Of a DNA stretch of 64,000 nt, positions 35,624 through 46,394 are shown piece by piece (the stretch's first letter is position 1; the number at the start of each line of letters is the position of its first letter). Location: assembly GCF_030814815.1 (NCBI RefSeq), contig NZ_JAUSVR010000005.1:124001-188000 (forward strand), written 5' to 3'. This DNA comes from Ancylobacter amanitiformis. Its GTDB lineage: Bacteria; Pseudomonadota; Alphaproteobacteria; Rhizobiales; Xanthobacteraceae. Below the pieces are notes generated by a model that had not been told where the DNA came from, searched no databases, and saw nothing but the letters and a program-made list of their open reading frames with translations. The translations under genes and the position numbers were made by a program.

Positions 35624-36151
35624 TCAGTCGTCGTCGCCGCTATGGGTGTAGCGGTCGGTGAAGGCGAGCACCGCGTAGGCCGCGAGAAAGATCACGCTTG
35701 CCGCCATCAGCCAGCGCACCTGCGTCTCGCTCACATCGAGTTCCAGCCGCATCAGCGCCTTGAGCAGGGTGATGGCGGCGATCGACATCAGCGAGGCGAA
35801 CAGCTTGAGCTTGAGCCCGGAAAAGCTGATCCGCGTCATCCAGGCCGGCGAATCCGGGGCGTGCCGGCGGTCGATCTTCTCGACGAAATTCTCGTAGCCG
35901 GACTGGATCACGATCACGATCAGCCCGCCGACCAGCACGAGGTCGAGCAGGGTCAGCAGTTCCATGATCACGGCGGTCTCGCTCATCGTGGTGATCTGGA
36001 GCGCGAAGCTCCACAGCCGCAACGCGAAGGCGATGACCAGCAGCACGAGGCCGATGGCGAGGCCGACAAAGAGCGGCACCATCGCCCAGCGACTCACCAG
36101 CACGACCCGCACGATGAGGCGCGCGAGAGAACCCGAATCCGTGCGTGGCAT
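35624..36151 (-). CDS. UPF0114 (YqhA/TIGR00645) inner-membrane protein
   Basis: The 175-aa protein has four predicted helices. LIVRVVLVSRWAMVPLFVGLA and SGYENFVEKIDR are typical of the family. Its function is unknown. ATG 36151 is preceded by GGGGGA at 6 nt; an in-frame start 11 codons earlier lacks a ribosome-binding site. Confidence 0.88.
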   Translation of the reverse strand: MPRTDSGSLARLIVRVVLVSRWAMVPLFVGLAIGLVLLVIAFALRLWSFALQITTMSETAVIMELLTLLDLVLVGGLIVIVIQSGYENFVEKIDRRHAPDSPAWMTRISFSGLKLKLFASLMSIAAITLLKALMRLELDVSETQVRWLMAASVIFLAAYAVLAFTDRYTHSGDDD

Positions 36152-36196
36152 GAACGTCCCCCTCAATGCCGAACCGCGGCGCAAGCTGGCGTCACT

Positions 36197-36248
36197 TAGA
36201 GCGTTTTCGAGCGAAGTGGATACCGGTTCGCGTCAAGACAGCGCGCAA
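36197..36248. repeat. Hyphomicrobiales palindromic repeat, degenerate copy
   Basis: It shares a ~40-bp core (tttTCGAGCGAAGTGGAT, CCGGTTCGCGT) with the copy at 36702-36748. The right arm has decayed (AAGACAGCGC in place of AAGAAAATGC), so the long stem is weakened. Confidence 0.8.
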
Positions 36249-36262
36249 TTTCAACAAGCTGA

Positions 36263-36296
36263 AGCATTTCCTCGATTCCGTGAAACGGGAAATGCT
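36263..36296. repeat. Palindrome AGCATTTCC / GGAAATGCT
   Basis: A perfect 9-bp inverted repeat (36263-36271 and 36288-36296) with a 16-base loop sits directly beside the preceding repeat. Its sequence style is that of dispersed intergenic palindromes in this order. Confidence 0.75.
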
Positions 36297-36436
36297 GCAG
36301 GCCCGTTCGCGGCCGGTTCCGCAACCCGGCAGCGCCATGCCATTGGCGGCCGATCGCTCTCGCCCGGCTTGCAGGGAAGGGAACCCCGCGCCGCCGGGCC
36401 CGTTGCCCTCGACAGAGGAAAACGGAGAACCTGCCC

Positions 36437-36703
36437 ATGGCCCAGCCCAACGCTCCCCAGCCCAACGCGCCCCATTTCGCCAGCCCGCCGCGCAGCCCCG
36501 AGCCGGGCGGGCCGGATATCCCCGCGCCGGCCGAATCCCCGGATAGCCCACCGACCCCCCTCGAGGATCCCGACCAGCCCGATACCGGGCCCGACATCCC
36601 CCCGCCGGGCCGCGGCGATCCGGACATCCTGCCGGGCAACGTGCCGCAGGAACTGCCGCCCGACAGCCTGCCGCCGCCGGTCGAAGCGCCGCCGCAGATC
36701 TAG
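36437..36703 (+). CDS. Proline-rich acidic small protein, 88 aa
   Basis: Pro, Asp, Glu and Gly dominate (SPDSPPTPLEDPDQPDTG, PELPPDSLPPPVEAPPQI-like end); there is no signal peptide, Cys or aromatic residue. GGAGA lies about 9 nt before ATG 36437. The gene is flanked on both sides by dispersed palindromes, and its stop codon TAG is part of the right-hand repeat. It is probably disordered if expressed. No family is recognised, and GC-rich chance coding cannot be excluded. Confidence 0.5.
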   Translation: MAQPNAPQPNAPHFASPPRSPEPGGPDIPAPAESPDSPPTPLEDPDQPDTGPDIPPPGRGDPDILPGNVPQELPPDSLPPPVEAPPQI

Positions 36704-36748
36704 AGCATTTTCGAGCGAAGTGGATTCCGGTTCGCGTGAAGAAAATGC
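36702..36748. repeat. Hyphomicrobiales palindromic repeat, intact copy
   Basis: GCATTTTC (36705-36712) and GAAAATGC (36741-36748) flank a conserved core with GAGCGAAGTGGAT and CCGGTTCGCG. The same element, degenerate, is at 36197-36248. Elements of this kind are scattered in many Hyphomicrobiales genomes. Confidence 0.85.
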
Positions 36749-36810
36749 GTCGGAACAATAAGTTAGAACTATTCCGGTGAACCGAACGCGCCGGAAACCG
36801 TTCGAGCCGC

Positions 36811-36848
36811 CCAAAACGAAACGGCCGGCGTGTCACCACGCCGGCCGT
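36811..36848 (-). terminator. Intrinsic terminator of rpsA
   Basis: On the minus strand ACGGCCGGCGTG, loop GTGA, and CACGCCGGCCGT make a perfect 12-bp stem, followed by TTCGTTTTGG. It begins about 50 bp after the rpsA stop. Confidence 0.9.
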
Positions 36849-36899
36849 CCCTATCTGTCAACCGTCAGGGGGCGGAGGCCAAGGGCCCGCGCCGCTCCC

Positions 36900-38606
36900 T
36901 CAGTCGGCCTTCTCGGACGCCTTCTTGAGCGCGGCGCCCAGGATGTCGCCGAGCGAAGCGCCCGAATCCTGCGAACCGAACTGCGCCACGGCTTCCTTCT
37001 CTTCGGCGATTTCCAGCGCCTTGATCGACACCTGGACCTTGCGGGCCTTGCGGTCGAACAGGATGACGCGGGCGTCGAACTTCTCGCCGACCGCGAAGCG
37101 ATCGGGGCGCTGGTCGCCGCGGTCGCGGGCCAGTTCCGAGCGCTTCACGAAGGTCGTCAGGTCGGAACCGGCGATCTTCACGTCCACGCCGCCTTCCTTC
37201 ACGTCGAGCACTTCGCAGGTGACGATCGCACCCTTGCGGATCTCGCCGGAATCCTGGAAGGGGTCGCCGGCGAGCTGCTTCACGCCGAGCGAGATGCGCT
37301 CCTTCTCGACATCCACGTCGAGAACGACCGCCTTGATCACGTCGCCCTTCTTGAACTCGTCGATGACCTGCTCGCCCGGACGGTTCCAGTCGAGGTCCGA
37401 GAGGTGGACCATGCCGTCGACATCGCCATCGAGACCCAGGAACAGGCCGAACTCGGTCTTGTTCTTGACCTCGCCCTCGACGGTGGCGCCCGAGGGATAC
37501 TTCTCGGCGAAGGCTTCCCAGGGGTTCTGCAGGGTCTGCTTGAGGCCCAGCGAGATGCGGCGCTTGACCGGATCGACCTCGAGGATCGCCACTTCCACTT
37601 CCTGCGAGGTGGCGACGATCTTGCCCGGGTGGACGTTCTTCTTGGTCCAGCTCATCTCGGAAACGTGAATGAGGCCCTCGATCCCCGGCTCCAGCTCGAC
37701 GAACGCGCCGTAGTCGGTGATGTTGGTGACGCGACCCTTGAAGCGCGCGCCGACCGGGTACTTGGCCTCGATGCCCTCCCACGGATCGCCGAGCAGCTGC
37801 TTCATGCCGAGCGAGATGCGGTGGGTCTCGTGGTTGATCTTGATGATCTTCACCTTGACCGTCTGGCCGATATTCAGCACTTCGGTCGGGTGGTTCACGC
37901 GGCGCCAGGCGATGTCGGTGACATGCAGCAGGCCGTCAATGCCGCCGAGGTCGACGAACGCACCGTAATCGGTGATGTTCTTGACCACGCCGTCAATGAC
38001 CTGACCTTCTTCGAGGTTCTGCACCAGCTCGTGACGCTGCTCGGCGCGGGTCTCTTCGAGAACCGTGCGGCGCGAGACGACGATGTTGCCGCGGCGGCGA
38101 TCCATCTTGAGGATCTGGAACGGCTGCGGGTTGTGCATCAGCGGGCCGACGTCGCGGATCGGGCGGATATCGACCTGCGAACGCGGCAGGAAGGCCACGG
38201 CGCCGTCGAGATCGACGGTGAAGCCGCCCTTCACCTGGTTGAAGATCACGCCGGTGACCTTCTCGGTGGCGTTGAACGCCTTCTCGAGACGGACCCAGCT
38301 CTCTTCGCGGCGGGCCTTGTCGCGCGACAGGACGGCTTCGCCGAGCGCGTTCTCGACGCGCTCCAGATAGACTTCAACCTCGTCGCCGACCTTGATGACC
38401 TGGTCGCGGCCGGGGCCGGCAAATTCCTTCAGCGCCACACGGCCTTCGGTCTTGAGGCCGATATCGATGATCGCGAGATCCTTCTCGATCGCGACCACGA
38501 TACCCTTGACGACCGCGCCTTCGGCCGGCTCGGCAAGGGTGAAGCTTTCTTCGAGCAGCGCGGCGAAATCTTCGCGCGCGGAACTCAGGGTTTGAGCTGC
38601 GGACAT
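36900..38606 (-). CDS. rpsA: 30S ribosomal protein S1
   Basis: S1 unfolds and docks mRNA on the small subunit. The 568-aa protein has six S1 repeats: two N-terminal (ribosome-binding) and four with the canonical pattern, for example VVKNITDYGAFVDLGGIDGLLHVTDI and VTNITDYGAFVELEPGIEGLIHVSEM. ATG 38606 has AGGAG 5 nt upstream; a long reading beyond it is spurious. cmk, its usual neighbour upstream, lies 4 kb away in this genome. Confidence 0.97.
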   Translation of the reverse strand: MSAAQTLSSAREDFAALLEESFTLAEPAEGAVVKGIVVAIEKDLAIIDIGLKTEGRVALKEFAGPGRDQVIKVGDEVEVYLERVENALGEAVLSRDKARREESWVRLEKAFNATEKVTGVIFNQVKGGFTVDLDGAVAFLPRSQVDIRPIRDVGPLMHNPQPFQILKMDRRRGNIVVSRRTVLEETRAEQRHELVQNLEEGQVIDGVVKNITDYGAFVDLGGIDGLLHVTDIAWRRVNHPTEVLNIGQTVKVKIIKINHETHRISLGMKQLLGDPWEGIEAKYPVGARFKGRVTNITDYGAFVELEPGIEGLIHVSEMSWTKKNVHPGKIVATSQEVEVAILEVDPVKRRISLGLKQTLQNPWEAFAEKYPSGATVEGEVKNKTEFGLFLGLDGDVDGMVHLSDLDWNRPGEQVIDEFKKGDVIKAVVLDVDVEKERISLGVKQLAGDPFQDSGEIRKGAIVTCEVLDVKEGGVDVKIAGSDLTTFVKRSELARDRGDQRPDRFAVGEKFDARVILFDRKARKVQVSIKALEIAEEKEAVAQFGSQDSGASLGDILGAALKKASEKAD

Positions 38607-39019
38607 TAATACTCCTGATCGCCACGGCGCCGGTACGGGGTTGATAATCGTTCCCTTCACCGCGGGCATCGGGACATGGCGCTTCCCGCTGCAACCTCTC
38701 GCGAAGCCCGGCGCATTGGCCGCGGCGTCAGGAACGTGGTCTTCGAGGCACCCGGACCCCGACGCCGGCCGAAAACGGCACGGCCATCCTGGAATTCCGG
38801 ATCGAATAGGCGGATGTGTTCGATAGCGGCGGGGCGGGCTGCCTCCATGCCTGCGGCGACGCGGTTCCCGCTTCGCCGGCCCTCCCCTCGGCCGCGTCAC
38901 CCTGACGGGCGCTCGGACGCGCGTTGCCTTAGCGCAAGATGCGCCCAAGAGCAAGATGTGGACTCGGCGCGCGGGCCAGACGCGCAACGTCGATAGGTGG
39001 CGACAGGAGGTATTTAAAT
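38607..39019. other. Divergent intergenic region rpsA / EAL gene
   Basis: About 410 bp without a recognisable gene. It must contain the rpsA leader and promoter and the promoter for the EAL transcript. An AT-rich patch begins at 39010. I see no clear dyad. Confidence 0.5.
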
Positions 39020-39112
39020 ATGGTAAACAGAACTTGCTCGATCGGGAGAACGTCCCTCGCCGAAGGAAGTGAAACGGCGCGAGAAACCCGATTGCAGCGG
39101 ATTTCTTTATGA
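39020..39112 (+). CDS. Putative 30-codon leader ORF before the EAL gene
   Basis: ATG 39020 follows a near-perfect AGGAGG (39005-39010) at 9 nt, one of the strongest ribosome-binding sites in the window. The ORF ends at TGA 39110-39112, 18 bp before the GTG of the EAL gene and in the same frame. The peptide is basic and polar (MVNRTCSIGRTSL...). It may be a translational leader, or the original start of the EAL protein cut by a stop codon. Confidence 0.45.
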   Translation: MVNRTCSIGRTSLAEGSETARETRLQRISL

Positions 39113-39130
39113 TTTTGCTGCATTCTTGCC

Positions 39131-40786
39131 GTGAGGGAGCTTGCGCGAACGGCAATTGCCGAGGTCCGCGTGGGGGGGAAGGCGGGTTCCCGCCGCAAAG
39201 CCGAGGGAACGCTCCGGGTGCGTCGGTGGCGCGTGGTCATTGAGGCAATGCTGATCGTGGCCGCAGGAATGCTGCTGCCACTGGCGCTTGCCTTTTTTCT
39301 GTCCTGGCGCGTATCCATCAACGCGCAGCAGGACCGCGTCGATCTGCTGGCCAGCGAGGCCGTCGCGCAGGCGCTGTCCGTGTTTGCCGACGCGCGCGCC
39401 ACGCTGCACGCGGCAACCGAGACCGAGCTGCCACCCTGCTCGCCGCAACATATCGCCCTCCTGCGCGACCTCATGGCGAATTCGCTGGCGGCCGACAATC
39501 TCGCCTATGTGGACGACGACCTCGTGCGCTGCACCGCCTGGGGGCCCATCACACGGCCGATTCAAGGCGCGCCGGTGCATGCCTGGCTTCCGGACGGCAT
39601 CGGTCTCAGCGTCAATTTCGCCGGCACCATCCTGCGCCGCTGGCCGGTAATGGTGATCAAGCTCGGCAAGCACAGCGTGCTGGTCGCGCAGGTACGCTTC
39701 GTGCTCCAGCCGACCGACCCGGACGCGCGGGTCGAAGTGATCGCGCCAAGCGGCATCGCGCTCGTCACCGCCCCGCGAAAGGCCGGCGAGGCGGAGAGGG
39801 AGCCGCCCCGCGCGGGGGACCTCGTCGCCAGTCGCGAAGCGGAAGGCTGGAAGGTGACCGTCCGCCTGCCGAGGCCCAGCTTCTCCCAGCAGCTGGATGC
39901 CACGAAGTACCTGCTGCTCAGCGTCACCGTTCCCCTCGCGGTGCTGTTCGGAGGCATCGCCTGCTGGCTGATGCGACGCCGGCTGTCGCCGCGCGGCGAA
40001 CTGGAACTGGCCGTGCGCCAGCATGAATTCGTCGTGCACTACCAGCCGATCATCGAATTGGCGACCTCTCGCTGCATCGGCGCGGAGGCGTTGGTGCGCT
40101 GGCGCCGGCCCGACGGAACGCTGGTGGGACCCGACCTGTTCATACCGCTGGCCGAGTATACCGGCTTCATCGAGCCGATCACCGATCAGGTGCTGGAAGC
40201 CGTGGTCGCCGATCTCGGCGACTTGCTGCGCAACGACCGCCGCCAGCACATTTCCATCAATGTGGGAGCCGCCGACATAAGCTCGGGGCGTATCCTGGCC
40301 GCGCTTGATGACAAGCTCGCCCGTACCGCCATCGAGCCGCAGCAGATCTGGGTGGAGGCGACGGAGCGGAGCTTCGTCGACATCGAGGGCGCGCGGGTCA
40401 CGCTCGCCGAGCTGCACCGGCGCGGTCACATGACCGCGATCGACGATTTCGGCACCGGCTATTCCAGCCTGCAATATCTCCAGCGCCTGCCGGTCGACGC
40501 GCTGAAGATCGACAAGAGCTTCATCGAGGCGGTGGGCACCGACGCCCCCACCCGGCACGTGACCGACCATATCATCGCCATGGCGCGCGAACTGATGCTG
40601 CAGATCGTCGCCGAAGGCGTCGAGACCGAGGCCCAGGCCGACTATCTGCGCCGGCAGAAGGTGGGCTTCGCGCAAGGATGGCTGTTTTCCCCCGCCCTGC
40701 CGGCACAGGAATACATCGCCTTCTGCCGCGCCAATCGCGCCGCCCATGGCGTCCCGGAGGTCCCTCCGGCCTTCACCATCGCCTGA
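39131..40786 (+). CDS. CSS-motif sensor c-di-GMP phosphodiesterase (EAL domain)
   Basis: A membrane-bound PdeC-like enzyme of up to 551 aa. A basic N-terminus and helix (LIVAAGMLLPLALAFFLSW) precede a periplasmic domain with two cysteines (PPCSPQH, LVRCTAWGP) that could form a redox-sensed disulfide; a second helix (YLLLSVTVPLAVLFGGIACWL) leads to the EAL domain. All catalytic motifs are present: EALVRW (near 318), NVGAAD, EATERS, DDFGTGYS, KIDKSFI and AEGVET. It should hydrolyse c-di-GMP to pGpG. GTG 39131 lacks a good ribosome-binding site, so the start is uncertain; the preceding ORF may provide coupling. Confidence 0.88.
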   Translation: MRELARTAIAEVRVGGKAGSRRKAEGTLRVRRWRVVIEAMLIVAAGMLLPLALAFFLSWRVSINAQQDRVDLLASEAVAQALSVFADARATLHAATETELPPCSPQHIALLRDLMANSLAADNLAYVDDDLVRCTAWGPITRPIQGAPVHAWLPDGIGLSVNFAGTILRRWPVMVIKLGKHSVLVAQVRFVLQPTDPDARVEVIAPSGIALVTAPRKAGEAEREPPRAGDLVASREAEGWKVTVRLPRPSFSQQLDATKYLLLSVTVPLAVLFGGIACWLMRRRLSPRGELELAVRQHEFVVHYQPIIELATSRCIGAEALVRWRRPDGTLVGPDLFIPLAEYTGFIEPITDQVLEAVVADLGDLLRNDRRQHISINVGAADISSGRILAALDDKLARTAIEPQQIWVEATERSFVDIEGARVTLAELHRRGHMTAIDDFGTGYSSLQYLQRLPVDALKIDKSFIEAVGTDAPTRHVTDHIIAMARELMLQIVAEGVETEAQADYLRRQKVGFAQGWLFSPALPAQEYIAFCRANRAAHGVPEVPPAFTIA

Positions 40787-40834
40787 ACGGCAGAGCCATG
40801 CCGTCGCGGCGCGGCGCGCGTTCCTTCAAGCTCC

Positions 40835-41062
40835 TCACCGCCTCAGGCAGGCGCGCAGCACGGCCGCGACGCCGAACAGCAGGGCGGTTCCAGCGATCCC
40901 CGCCGTCACCACCCCGGCGGGCGTGACGCGCGCGCTGGCCTGGAAGGTCGCGAATCGGCCAAGCCTCGCCTCGAACACCGCCTTTATCTCCTCGGGATGA
41001 GCGGGAGCGGGCTCCCGGACCGGCGGCGCGGTGGAGAGGGGGGAAAGCGGGCTGGTCGCCAT
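40835..41062 (-). CDS. Small single-helix protein, 75 aa
   Basis: A Pro/Ala-rich soluble N-terminus is followed by EEIKAVFEARLGRFATFQ and a C-terminal helix (GVVTAGIAGTALLFGVAAVLRACLRR), suggesting a tail-anchored protein. GGAGA lies 7 nt before ATG 41062. No family is recognised. It is downstream of cobF on the same strand. Confidence 0.55.
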   Translation of the reverse strand: MATSPLSPLSTAPPVREPAPAHPEEIKAVFEARLGRFATFQASARVTPAGVVTAGIAGTALLFGVAAVLRACLRR

Positions 41063-41181
41063 TGAGCTGTCTCCGAATGGACGCCCGCGAGTTTAGGCGT
41101 ACCCGGCCGCCGCCGGCAATGAAGGGTTCGGCGGCATAGGACAGACATGAGCCGGCGGAACGGGGCGGGCGCGGCCGGGCA

Positions 41182-42063
41182 TCACCCCCGCACGAGCCAC
41201 ACATCCATGATCCAGCCCCGCCGGGCGCGGGCGTGCGCGCGGCGGGCGAGAATGGCGGGGCCCACCTGATGGAGCGGGCCGCTCGCCAGCATTTCCTCGC
41301 GCATGCCCAGATACGCCCCCCACCAGATGAGCAGCGGCGAGGCGCCGGCCGCGCGCGCCTGCGTCTCGCGGGCGATGAGCGCGGCAAGGCCGGAGCCGTC
41401 GTCCAGCATGACGACGAGGCTCTCGCCGCCCTGCGGATAATCCGCCAGCACGCGGCGCCCGGTGGTGATGGTGACCTTTTCGCCCACCGCGTTCAGCACC
41501 TGCCCATGGGCGGCGCACAGTGCCTGGATGGCGGAAATGCCGGGAATGACCTCGAGGACCAGCGCCAGATGCGCGCGCGTCGGCTCCAGAATGCGCAGCA
41601 TGGAATCGTAGATCGCGGGGTCGCCCCAGACCAGCACCGCCCCGGTCCCCCCGGGCGGGAGCTGTGCCGCGATCGCGTGTGCCAGACGCTCGGCGCGGGC
41701 GCCGTGCCAGTCCGCGACGCCGGCGCGATAGGCCCCGGCCGGGCCGGGACGGGCGGGATCGGCGGGTGCCGCGCTCCCTTCCTCGCTCCCTTCGGCCGCC
41801 GGATGCACGCGGGCTTCCGCGCGGCGTCGGGGGCTCTCCACCGGCACCACGCGCCAGGGCGCGCGGCGATGGGCGGCAAGGATGGCCTCGCGGGCGCCGA
41901 CGAGTTCGCCCGCCGCCTCGCCCTTGTCGAAGACGAAGAAAACATCCGCCCGGTTGATCGCCTCGATCGCCTGCAGGGTGAGGTGGGCCGGCGAGCCGGC
42001 GCCGATGCCGATGACGAGGATGCGCCGCACGGTGGCCGCATCATTCCCAGCAGCGTCCATCAT
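41182..42063 (-). CDS. cobF: Precorrin-6A synthase (deacetylating)
   Basis: CobF methylates C1 of precorrin-5 and releases acetate in aerobic cobalamin synthesis. The 293-aa tetrapyrrole methylase has GIGAGSPAHLTLQAIEAINRADVFFVFDKG, LVWGDPAIYDSMLRILE and VIPGISAIQALCAAHG. An Ala/Pro/Gly-rich insertion (about residues 85-115) makes it longer than the ~260 aa usual. ATG 42063 overlaps the stop of the decarboxylase-like gene by 4 bp. No other cob gene is in the window. Confidence 0.9.
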   Translation of the reverse strand: MMDAAGNDAATVRRILVIGIGAGSPAHLTLQAIEAINRADVFFVFDKGEAAGELVGAREAILAAHRRAPWRVVPVESPRRRAEARVHPAAEGSEEGSAAPADPARPGPAGAYRAGVADWHGARAERLAHAIAAQLPPGGTGAVLVWGDPAIYDSMLRILEPTRAHLALVLEVIPGISAIQALCAAHGQVLNAVGEKVTITTGRRVLADYPQGGESLVVMLDDGSGLAALIARETQARAAGASPLLIWWGAYLGMREEMLASGPLHQVGPAILARRAHARARRGWIMDVWLVRG

Positions 42064-42596
42064 CGCGCTTGGAGCCCCTCCTGCAGCCCCGCCTCGGCAT
42101 CACGCGCGGCAAACACCCGCTTGGCGACGAACAGCCCGTTCAGCGCGGCGGGGAAGCCGGCATAGAGCGCCATCTGCATGATGGCCTCCACCACTTCCTC
42201 CCGGCTCGCGCCGACATTGAGCGCCGAGCCGACATGCACTTCCAGTTCCTTCTCGGCATGGCCGAGGCAGACCAGCCCGGCGACCGTGGCGAGCAGGCGG
42301 GTGCGCAGGTCCAGCCCCGGGCGGGAATAGATGTCGCCATAGCCGAACTCGAAGATGTAGCGGGCGAAATCGGGCGCGATGTCCCCCAGCGCCGCCATCA
42401 CCTCGGCGCCCGAGCGGCCGGTAATGGTGGCGAGCCGCTCCTTGCCGCGCGCAAGCCGGTCGTCGGTGGAAGGCTTCTCGACGGAAGCCTTGTCGGTGGA
42501 AGCCTTGTCGTCGAAAGCCTTGTCGTCGAAAGCCTTGTCGTCGAAAGCCTTGTCGTCGGAGCGCCGTTCGCCGCCGGTCCCGTCCTTGCCCGCCAT
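42060..42596 (-). CDS. Carboxymuconolactone decarboxylase-like protein with N-terminal DDKAF repeats
   Basis: A CMD-fold helical domain (about residues 47-178) with the segment LVCLGHAEKELEVHVGSALNVGASREEVVEAIMQ; this is closer to gamma-carboxymuconolactone decarboxylase than to AhpD, since no CxxC is seen. The first 46 residues contain six 5-residue repeats (DDKAF x3, DDKAS, TDKAS, VEKPS) from a 15-bp tandem array at 42468-42557. ATG 42596 has GAGGAG 8 nt upstream. It is 13 bp after cmk and overlaps cobF by 4 bp. Confidence 0.82.
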   Translation of the reverse strand: MAGKDGTGGERRSDDKAFDDKAFDDKAFDDKASTDKASVEKPSTDDRLARGKERLATITGRSGAEVMAALGDIAPDFARYIFEFGYGDIYSRPGLDLRTRLLATVAGLVCLGHAEKELEVHVGSALNVGASREEVVEAIMQMALYAGFPAALNGLFVAKRVFAARDAEAGLQEGLQAR

Positions 42597-42609
42597 CGCT
42601 CCGCCCTCC

Positions 42610-44801
<2,192 letters not shown>

Positions 44802-44914
44802 CTAGCACGAGCGCGTTATCGCCGTCACGGTCCTGCAATTGCGCGCTTGACTCGGCCGGAACGGCAGTTCAATGGGTGCACCCCTTTTCATCACCACTCC
44901 CGAGGTTGCCAACC

Positions 44915-45310
44915 GTGGTGAAACCTGAACTTGGTACCAAGCGCATCTGCCCGGTCACGGGGCGCAAGTTCTACGACCTGAACAAGGATCCGGTGATCTC
45001 GCCCTATACCGGCCAGATCGTGCCGATCGCCGTGGCCATTGCCAGCCGCGCGCGGCCGGAAGCCGCCCGCCCCGTCGAGGAAGCCGAGGTGGAGGAGACC
45101 GCCGAGGTCGAACTCGTCTCGCTGGAGGATGCGGACGAGGAAGCCGCCGGCAGCCCGACCAAGGCCGCCGCGGCCGATGACGACATCGAGATCGACGAGG
45201 ACGTCGAAGCCGATGACGATGACGACACCTTCCTCGAAGAAGACGAGGATGGCGATGATGACGTGGCCGACCTGATCGGCGACGGAATCGAGGACGACGA
45301 GGAAGCCTGA
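44915..45310 (+). CDS. TIGR02300 (FYDLN acid) family protein, GTG start
   Basis: The N-terminal VKPELGTKRICPVTGRKFYDLNKDPVISPYTG is the alphaproteobacterial family signature, with an odd rubredoxin-like half site; the rest is an acidic tail of Asp and Glu runs. Tandem GTG codons occur at 44915 and 44918; the first gives the typical length of 131 aa, with GAGG 9 nt upstream. Function is unknown. It is divergent from aroA and followed by tRNA-Ala, as in relatives. Confidence 0.9.
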   Translation: MVKPELGTKRICPVTGRKFYDLNKDPVISPYTGQIVPIAVAIASRARPEAARPVEEAEVEETAEVELVSLEDADEEAAGSPTKAAAADDDIEIDEDVEADDDDDTFLEEDEDGDDDVADLIGDGIEDDEEA

Positions 45311-45477
45311 GGAAAAAGCGCTGGGGACAGCGCGGCCAACACGAAGTGAAGGCTTGCAGTCCTCATCGTCCTGTGGTTTACGACCATCCCGCTCCGGTCA
45401 CTGCGCCGAAGCGATCCGCCGGGTGAGACACCCAAGGCGCTGAGCGAAAGCCCGGCGCCCATCCGGCAACCCCCGGT

Positions 45478-45553
<76 letters not shown>

Positions 45554-45913
45554 ATCTTCCCTCCCGGAAATTCGGGATCCTGAAATTCACCCTCGCCGGC
45601 CACCGGCATCGCACCGGGATATTGCTCCCGCCGCGCCTACCTCTCCTGACCCTGCTCCGTTCCCGGCAAGACGCGCGAATCACGTTCGGCGATGGGCGGC
45701 TTCACGCCCCGCCCCGCAAACGCGCCCCTGTCGGGAGGGCCCACGTCCGGCGCCTCAAAGGCACGGCGGGTGATTCGCACGCGGGCGACACACGCGGGCG
45801 ACACCGGCCCTTTGCTCGCTTTGCGCCGCGCGTGATCACCGTTCGGATATCCCGGCGCGAGGGAACAACCCGCCATCGCTCTCGTTGCCCATGGGGTAAC
45901 GGAGAGGCACGAC
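45554..45913. other. Intergenic region after tRNA-Ala
   Basis: The 360 bp hold no supported gene. A 13-bp direct repeat (CACGCGGGCGACA, twice) occurs near 45779-45802. Nothing else is seen beyond the ribosome-binding site GGAGAG of the next gene. Confidence 0.5.
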
Positions 45914-46351
45914 GTGTTCATCAAGCTGCTTTCGGAAGTCGATGGGCTGCGCACCTTCGCGGTCATCCTTGAAACCGGCGACGAGGCGATGACGGCGCTT
46001 CGCGACGTCGCCGAGCGGGAGGGCCTCACGGCCGCCCATGTTTCGGCCATCGGCGCCTTCAGCCAGGCCACGATCAGCTATTTCGACTGGGAGCGGAAGG
46101 AATATGAGAAGATTCCGGTGCGCGAGCAGGTCGAGGTCGCCGCGCTCTCGGGAGACGTCGCGATCGGGCCGGACGGCAAGCCGGCCGTTCATATCCATGT
46201 GGTTCTCGGCAGGCGCGGCGGCGTCGCGGTGGCCGGCCATCTGGAGGACGGCATGGTCCGGCCGACGCTTGAGGTCATCCTGACCGAGACGCCCGCTCAC
46301 CTGCACAAGCGGGTGGATGCGGCGAGCGGCCTCGCGCTCATCTCGCTATAG
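45914..46351 (+). CDS. PPC/DUF296 domain protein
   Basis: The 145-aa protein is a single PPC domain: GLRTFAVILETGDEAMTALRDVAEREGLTAAHVSAIGAFSQATISYF, then HIHVVLGRRGGVAVAGHLEDGMV with the His residues that bind metal in family structures. Bacterial single-domain members form trimers; their role is unclear. GTG 45914 follows GGAGAG. It is monocistronic as far as can be seen. Confidence 0.88.
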   Translation: MFIKLLSEVDGLRTFAVILETGDEAMTALRDVAEREGLTAAHVSAIGAFSQATISYFDWERKEYEKIPVREQVEVAALSGDVAIGPDGKPAVHIHVVLGRRGGVAVAGHLEDGMVRPTLEVILTETPAHLHKRVDAASGLALISL

Positions 46352-46394
46352 GCGGCCCGTGCGACGGGCGTAGCGCGGCCGACCCGCGCCCGGC

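Noticed and set aside
38607-39155. N-terminal extension of ribosomal protein S1 by about 183 residues
   Set aside because: S1 begins at MSAAQTL with a good ribosome-binding site, and the extension has no similarity to S1 domains.
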